In this document: positions 8,716-12,625 of the stretch, piece by piece
Numbering within the stretch: position 1 is the first letter of the stretch
Layout: each line of letters opens with the position of its first letter
Assembly (NCBI GenBank): GCA_003833135.1
Contig: QZLH01000281.1
Location: forward strand, 88,661-101,285
DNA: 12,625 nucleotides
From: Oehlia diaphana
Taxonomy: Eukaryota > Glomeromycota > Glomeromycetes > Glomerales > Glomeraceae
Direction of reading: 5' to 3'
Program-made: the position numbers and the translations under genes
The notes under the pieces: generated by a model
Seen by the model: the letters and a program-made list of their open reading frames with translations, nothing else
Database searches by the model: none
What the model was told of the DNA's origin: nothing

Positions 8716-9115
8716 CTATTCGCTATGTAATCTATAATTCTCATGTTTTCCATCACAAATAGGACATGGTGAGCTCCACGTCTGAGAAGATACAAAATTA
8801 TAATTATCAATCCTTCTGAAACTATTTCAGAATTTCAAGTATTGTGAAATGCTCTAAGACGAATTTGATAATTAATTCTGGATCAGGTCTGATTTTGAAA
8901 GTGATAGGCTCTTTTTCTTCACATTGCTTAAAAGATAAATAGAATACTTTGTTTTCTGGCTTCAAATTTATGAGAAAACTGGCTTCTGATGCATACACTT
9001 CTGATAATTGCCATGGCTTATTTCCAGTTTCTTTTTTATATCTTTTATATAATTTGAAATGAATCTTATCTGTCAAAATACTTGGTAACCCAATTAATTT
9101 GGCATACCTTGACGA
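8716..9115 (-). pseudogene. Zinc-ribbon protein remnant with one frameshift
   Basis: Frame 9115 to 8822 encodes protein-like sequence beginning SSRYAKLIGLPSILTDKIHF and passing through LYKRYKKETGNKPWQLSE and CEEKEPITFKIRPDPELI to FTILEILK, then TAG. An in-frame TAA (9116-9118) ends it upstream and no ATG precedes it. A shift of frame at about 8826 reopens translation as NSFRRIDNYNFVSSQTWSSP, then CPICDGKHENYRLHSE, ending at TAG 8716-8718. The two parts read naturally as one protein broken by a small indel. CPIC followed by KH suggests half of a zinc ribbon; the second ligand pair is not seen. From memory it resembles multicopy hypothetical proteins of Rhizophagus, unverified. Function unknown. 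It could be the 3' part of the same ancestral gene as 9250-9555, or a separate copy, since both end in a CPxC motif. Confidence 0.6.
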
Positions 9116-9118
9116 TTA

Positions 9119-9249
9119 GTATTTTAATAGACTCAGTTATTTTCCTTTTTATATAACTGCAAACAATTTAAATTTCTTTTTTCTCATATAGACCTATTCA
9201 TTCAAAAAAAAAAGATTAAAAATTCCCAGACTATTGTGAAGCAATAAGA
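9119..9249. other. Gap between the two zinc-ribbon remnants
   Basis: AT-rich DNA with no coding character. It could be a former intron joining the two remnants or an intergenic gap between two copies. It contains a run of about ten A residues near 9204-9213. Confidence 0.35.
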
Positions 9250-9555
9250 TTACACAACTATCTCAATTTCATGCTATTCACATTTAATAAAGTAAGATCT
9301 GGCTTTATACCTACCTTCTATTTCTTCATCATCATGACCTAATTTGCATAATGGGCAGATTTAGTTTCTGCATGATGTCTCATCAGTCATTCCAAAATAA
9401 TCAAAATTTTTACTACTACTTTCTTTATATAAATTAGAATATTGATCGCAAAAATAAGTGCAATTATAAGTTGACTTAGATTGGGCATGTTCATTAGTCT
9501 GATTGATTTTTGATGTAGATAGAGTGCTTATCCTAATATCTAGTAATTTTTTCAA
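9250..9555 (-). pseudogene. Second zinc-ribbon gene remnant with in-frame stops
   Basis: The frame opens with TTG at 9555 (no ATG; an in-frame TAA lies two codons upstream) and encodes a Ser/Asn-rich segment, including TLSTSKINQTNEHAQ. After TAA (9361-9363) it continues unbroken as ICPLCKLGHDDEEIEG and RYKARSYFIKCE, then TAG (9274-9276), then HEIEIVV and TAA (9250-9252). CPLC and later C-E-stop-H have the spacing of a zinc ribbon (CxxC...CxxH) whose last loop contains the TAG. Both stops fit CAA/CAG-to-T changes of Gln codons. The frame upstream of 9555 runs into TGTAC-rich repeat DNA and the palindromic element at 9649, so the 5' part may have been cut off by that insertion. The exact gene limits are unknown. 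Confidence 0.5.
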
Positions 9556-9670
9556 TTCTTACATTATTAAATTCTGTACAATTTTTGGATGACGAATTCT
9601 ATACAAAAATTGTTAATTTAAAAATACTCTACAAATTCAGTCATATTTTGTACACAGGTCAAAATGTGAA

Positions 9671-9995
9671 AAATCAGGCATCAATCAGTCACCAGTCAAG
9701 TACCAATCAGTAAGGTTGCTTGCTGAAACTTAAGGGTTTAGGCAAGATGGCGTTTTGCCGAAAAGTAAAATTTTGCTGAAACTATATTAAAGTTATATTA
9801 AAAAACTGGCGAAACTCTGGAGAAAGGCGAAACTGCTAAAACTTATTATAAATGCTGAAACTGCTGAAACTCTGCTGAAACTATAATAAATCTATAATAA
9901 AATTTTAATGAAACTAATCGTAGGATTTTGAAGAGGTTTAGACAAGCAACCTTACCAATCAGGTAGCTGATTGGTGACTGATTGATGACTGATTG
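9671..9995. repeat. 11-bp iteron array in the left arm, interrupted by the MITE
   Basis: CAATCAG-type words start at 9671, 9682, 9693 and 9704, exactly 11 bp apart. After the MITE the inverted word CTGATTG starts at 9967, 9978 and 9989, again 11 bp apart. Removing 252 bp (the 244-bp MITE and one 8-bp duplication) puts 9967 at 9715, exactly 11 bp after 9704, so the array was continuous before the insertion. Confidence 0.85.
9711..9954. mobile_element. hAT-type MITE, 244 bp, copy 2, nested in the palindromic element
   Basis: It begins TAAGGTTGCTTG and ends CAAGCAACCTTA, identical to the ends of copy 1, and has exactly the same length of 244 bp. It is flanked by a perfect 8-bp target duplication CCAATCAG (9703-9710 and 9955-9962). 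By my count it differs from copy 1 at 23 positions, all transitions and no indels (about 91% identity). It interrupts the palindromic element, so it is the younger insertion of the two. No transposase is encoded. Confidence 0.95.
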
Positions 9996-10349
9996 GTATT
10001 TTCACCAAATATTGACACCAATCAGGCAGTTTGTTAACTTTGATCCAATGATCAGAAAAAGATGAAATATAGTTCATTGAAATTGTCTTAATAAGACGAA
10101 TCTAATGGTAGTAAAATTGTATTTTTAGGATTAATACTTGGTAAAATATTAAGTAAAATATAAAAATAAAAATATATTACTTATATATTATTTAATATTT
10201 TACTAACTATTAATCCTAGAAATACAATTTTACTACCATTAAATTTGTCTTGTTAAGACGATTCCAATGAATTATATTTCATCCTTTTCTGATTACTGGA
10301 TCAAAAGATAGAAAACTGTCTGATTGGTGTTAGTATTTGGTGAAAATGC

Positions 10350-10437
10350 CAATCAGTTACCAATCAGTCACCAATCAATCACCAATCAGCTACCTGATTA
10401 GTGCCTGATTGGTGACTAATTAATGCCTGATTTTTCA
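10350..10437. repeat. 11-bp iteron array in the right arm, eight units
   Basis: CAATCAG or a one-base variant starts at 10350, 10361, 10372 and 10383. The inverted word CTGATTG or a variant then starts at 10394, 10405, 10416 and 10427. All eight steps are exactly 11 bp, about one turn of B-DNA. Four units point one way and four the other. Several copies are preceded by C or AC, which creates CCAAT. This suggests binding sites for a protein, for example the transposase, on one face of the helix. Confidence 0.9.
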
Positions 10438-10576
10438 TATTTTGACCTGTGGTACAATTCTTTTAATAAATGTATATAATAAATTATCTTAATGTACACA
10501 TCATTACAAATTCTGTACATATTCCATATAAAAACGTATAAAAACGTATAAAATCTGTACAAATAATGAACAATTA

Positions 10577-11175
10577 CTTTTTATAGGGTATATGAATTGT
10601 AAAACTCATAATTATGACTTTTAATTAATTTTTGATTAATTTGCTCTATTTAAAATTATAAGTTTAATTGAATTTTAATTGAATTTACTAAACTAAAATA
10701 TAAATTATATATATAATATCTGGAATAGAACTTCAAACTGAATTATTTAAACTTTAGAACTTTAATTTAAAATCTTAAATTATCATTAGATTATATTCTT
10801 AAATTATAAAATTACTATTCAATTATGAAATTACTACTATATTATAAAGTTATAACATTACTATTAAATTATAAATCACTGTTATAATCTAATCTAAATT
10901 GCTAATAAATTTTTATATAATTATATTAAAAATTCATTAGTAATTAATTATGATTTTATTTGATTTTTTAAAATATATTTACTTACCATTTAATAATTTT
11001 ATAAAGATAAATTATAGCTTTTTAAAATCTTCTTATTGTAATATATTAAATGATGGTAAATTCATATTTCTACTATTGATATATATATAATTGATTAATA
11101 ATATATAGATATTAAATAATTACAAACAATTATTGTATTATATATTGATAATAGAAATATACCCTATAAAAAAAG
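10577..11175. mobile_element. Candidate TTA-flanked TIR element of about 599 bp
   Basis: The left end CTTTTTATAGGGTATAT (10577-10593) matches the reverse complement of the right end (11157-11175), which has two extra T residues. TTA lies directly outside both ends (10574-10576 and 11176-11178), as in PIF/Harbinger elements, which use TWA targets. Inside, near the right end, ATATTTCTACTATTGATATATA (11064-11085) pairs with 11139-11160 in 19 of 22 positions. There is no ORF. The ends are short and the region is AT-rich, so this is only a candidate. Confidence 0.4.
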
Positions 11176-11339
11176 TTAATCCATTTTTTATATTTCATCT
11201 TTTTCTCGTAAAAGGCTTATATTTTCAAAATTAATAATCTTATATTATGGAATTTATTGAATTATTTAAATTTTCTGTAAATAGATCCATGAAGGCTCAT
11301 TTTTACAAAAATAACAGATAAAATTTTTTATAAGAATAA

Positions 11340-11431
11340 GTTTACTATTATTTAATATTTTATAATAAAAAGATTTTAAAAAACTATATAAATTCATTTT
11401 TATAAAATAGTTAAATAATAGTAAGTAAAAC
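11340..11431. repeat. Hairpin with arms of about 33 bp
   Basis: The left arm (11340-11371), starting GTTTACTATTATTTAA, pairs with the right arm (11397-11431), ending TTAAATAATAGTAAGTAAAAC, apart from small gaps. The loop is about 25 nt. It may be a tiny MITE or a chance AT hairpin; the length of the match favours real structure. Confidence 0.55.
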
Positions 11432-12046
11432 ATTTAATAAATTATAATTAAAATTAGATAGAATTTAGTTAAATTTATTAATTAAAGGGTAATTACATAA
11501 TATAAATAATAGCTTAAAATTAAAAAAATTTAGATATAACAATATTTTACTATAGTATTATTAATTAAAATTTTTTTTTTAATAATACTAAATTTTAATT
11601 TTTAATTCTTAAAAATATATAAATGCTAAATTTATTTAAAAATACTATAATCATATAAATTATATTAATATTTAATTAATTTTTTTAAGTATTTTATAAA
11701 AAATTTAGTAAATTTATACAGAAATATATTAAAAAATAATTGATCTATTATAATAATTCTCTAATATATTTAATATCTTTTACTAGTTTCAAAATAGATT
11801 ACAAATTAATTATAAAATATCTAAATAAAATAAATAAAATATTAAAATAAAAATTAATTACATTAAAAAGTATTAAATAATAAATATAGTAATAATTTTA
11901 CTTTGTAAAAAATATTATATATTTCATAAAAATTTTTATAAAGTTATTTATTTTATAAATGGATTTTATTTTTTATTGCACCTATGTTATATCATACTTC
12001 TATAATATGTTACATATAAAAGTTAAAAATAATATTTAAATTCTTT
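11432..12046. other. AT-rich gene-free stretch
   Basis: Very AT-rich, no credible frame on either strand. A 12-bp stem TAGTATTATTAA (11553-11564) pairs with TTAATAATACTA (11579-11590). No other recognisable element was found. Confidence 0.55.
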
Positions 12047-12050
12047 TTAA

Positions 12051-12625
12051 TTGCCGATCCGCCTAAAATTGGCATTGCGCTACTAATAAAATTTGGGGAT
12101 AATAGCGATAATAAAAAAAAGCATTTTTTGCATCTCGCGCGTGAAATAAGTTTCACCCATTTTACAAACAGAAATATCATAAATACAATATTTTCTTTCA
12201 TTTTATGACAAGTCATATTTGCCAAAAAATTTTATAATTATATTTCTGTAACTGGTTTTCTTTAGCTTTCACTTGTTTTTAATAATAAAAATATTTCAAA
12301 AAAGCTTTTAAAAACAACTTTAGAAGCTAAAAATTATAGGTTTTTAATGTAAATAACACAATATAGTAAAATGAAATATTAAAATTTCATATATCTTAAG
12401 GTGCAAATCTGACGCGCGCACATAGTAAACTAATTATTTTGCATACGAATGTATAACTTTTTTTTGCAAATTCATTTTTTTCAAGTATTTTTTCAGTATA
12501 TCATATGATTTTTTTTATAGTCAATATGTCATCTATGAGATATCCTTTTTTGAAGTTTGTGTTCTAGCACAAAATCGGCAAATTTAACCCCGAATTTTAT
12601 TAGTAACGCAGTGCCGATTTTAGGC
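12051..12625. mobile_element. Non-autonomous TIR element flanked by TTAA, copy 2, cut by window end
   Basis: It starts TTGCCGATCCGCCTAAAATT directly after TTAA (12047-12050) and follows copy 1 (1295-1810) along most of its length in the same orientation, through GCTACTAATAAAATTTGGGGATA, AGCACAAAAT, and ACGCAGTGCCGATTTTAGGC. By alignment with copy 1 only about 10 bp and the right TTAA lie beyond the window. It keeps several CG dinucleotides (TCTCGCGCGTG, CTGACGCGCGCACATA) where copy 1 has TA, TG or CA. The 71-codon minus-strand frame at 12010-12225 is inside the element end and is not a gene. Confidence 0.8.

Larger units (their letters stand above)
9649..10456. mobile_element. Palindromic (foldback) element with 11-bp iterons, split by a MITE
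   Basis: Apart from the 252-bp insertion (MITE plus one target copy), the element is a near-complete palindrome of about 556 bp centred near 10170. The left end TGTACACAGGTCAAAATGTG pairs with the right end, whose reverse complement begins TGTACCACAGGTCAAAATAT. Further in, TTTTCACCAAATA, GATCCAATGATCAGAAAA, GATGAAATATAGTTCATTG, GTCTTAATAAGAC and ATGGTAGTAAAATTGTATTT all find their partners in the other arm in reverse order. Only about 15-20 bp of AT sequence lie at the centre. Each arm carries CAATCAG/CTGATTG units at 11-bp spacing. Possible flanking duplication GTA (9650-9652 and 10452-10454). There is no ORF, so it is non-autonomous. Superfamily not assigned. Confidence 0.85.

Noticed and set aside
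10350..10437. CRISPR-like array
   Set aside because: The 11-bp units have no spacers, change direction halfway, and sit inside a palindromic eukaryotic element.

Overview
This is a very AT-rich eukaryotic window (estimated about three quarters or more A+T by eye, not computed). It is built almost entirely of mobile DNA and gene remnants. No bacterial operons, ribosome binding sites, tRNA or rRNA genes were found. The AT bias, many small terminal-inverted-repeat (TIR) elements, decayed DDE transposase and zinc-ribbon protein remnants recall arbuscular mycorrhizal fungi (Glomeromycotina, Rhizophagus or Gigaspora type). That assignment rests on memory of such proteins and is an inference.

Layout from left to right: a 69-bp tandem repeat (131-390); a CAAAAATTG repeat block (859-1060); a TIR element flanked by TTAA (1295-1810); a 244-bp hAT-type MITE (1958-2201). 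Next comes a transposase pseudogene on the minus strand (4841 to 2637). It is followed by a roughly 1.29-kb near-palindrome (5237-6527), an interrupted unknown minus-strand gene (8052 to 6766), a 152-bp MITE (8441-8592), and two zinc-ribbon gene remnants (9115 to 8716 and 9555 to 9250). A palindromic element (9649-10456) carries 11-bp iterons and a second copy of the hAT MITE. The right end holds AT-rich sequence with a candidate TTA-flanked element, hairpins and a second copy of the TTAA-flanked element cut by the window edge.

All plausible coding sequence lies on the minus strand, and all of it is broken, mostly by single in-frame stop codons. The transposase frame has nine internal stops over 735 codons without any indel. 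The stops fit C-to-T (or G-to-A) change of CGA, CAA, CAG or TGG codons. The two 244-bp MITE copies differ at 23 sites by my count, all transitions, with no indels and mostly at former CpG sites. Together these point to cytosine-deamination decay of a transposon-rich region.

The most distinctive structures are two. One is the palindromic element whose arms carry CAATCAG motifs at exactly 11-bp spacing, a phase that returns exactly when the inserted MITE plus one 8-bp target duplication is removed. The other is the transposase, whose decayed C-terminus still shows a C2H2 zinc finger followed by what was probably an RGRP AT-hook. No working system is visible in the window.
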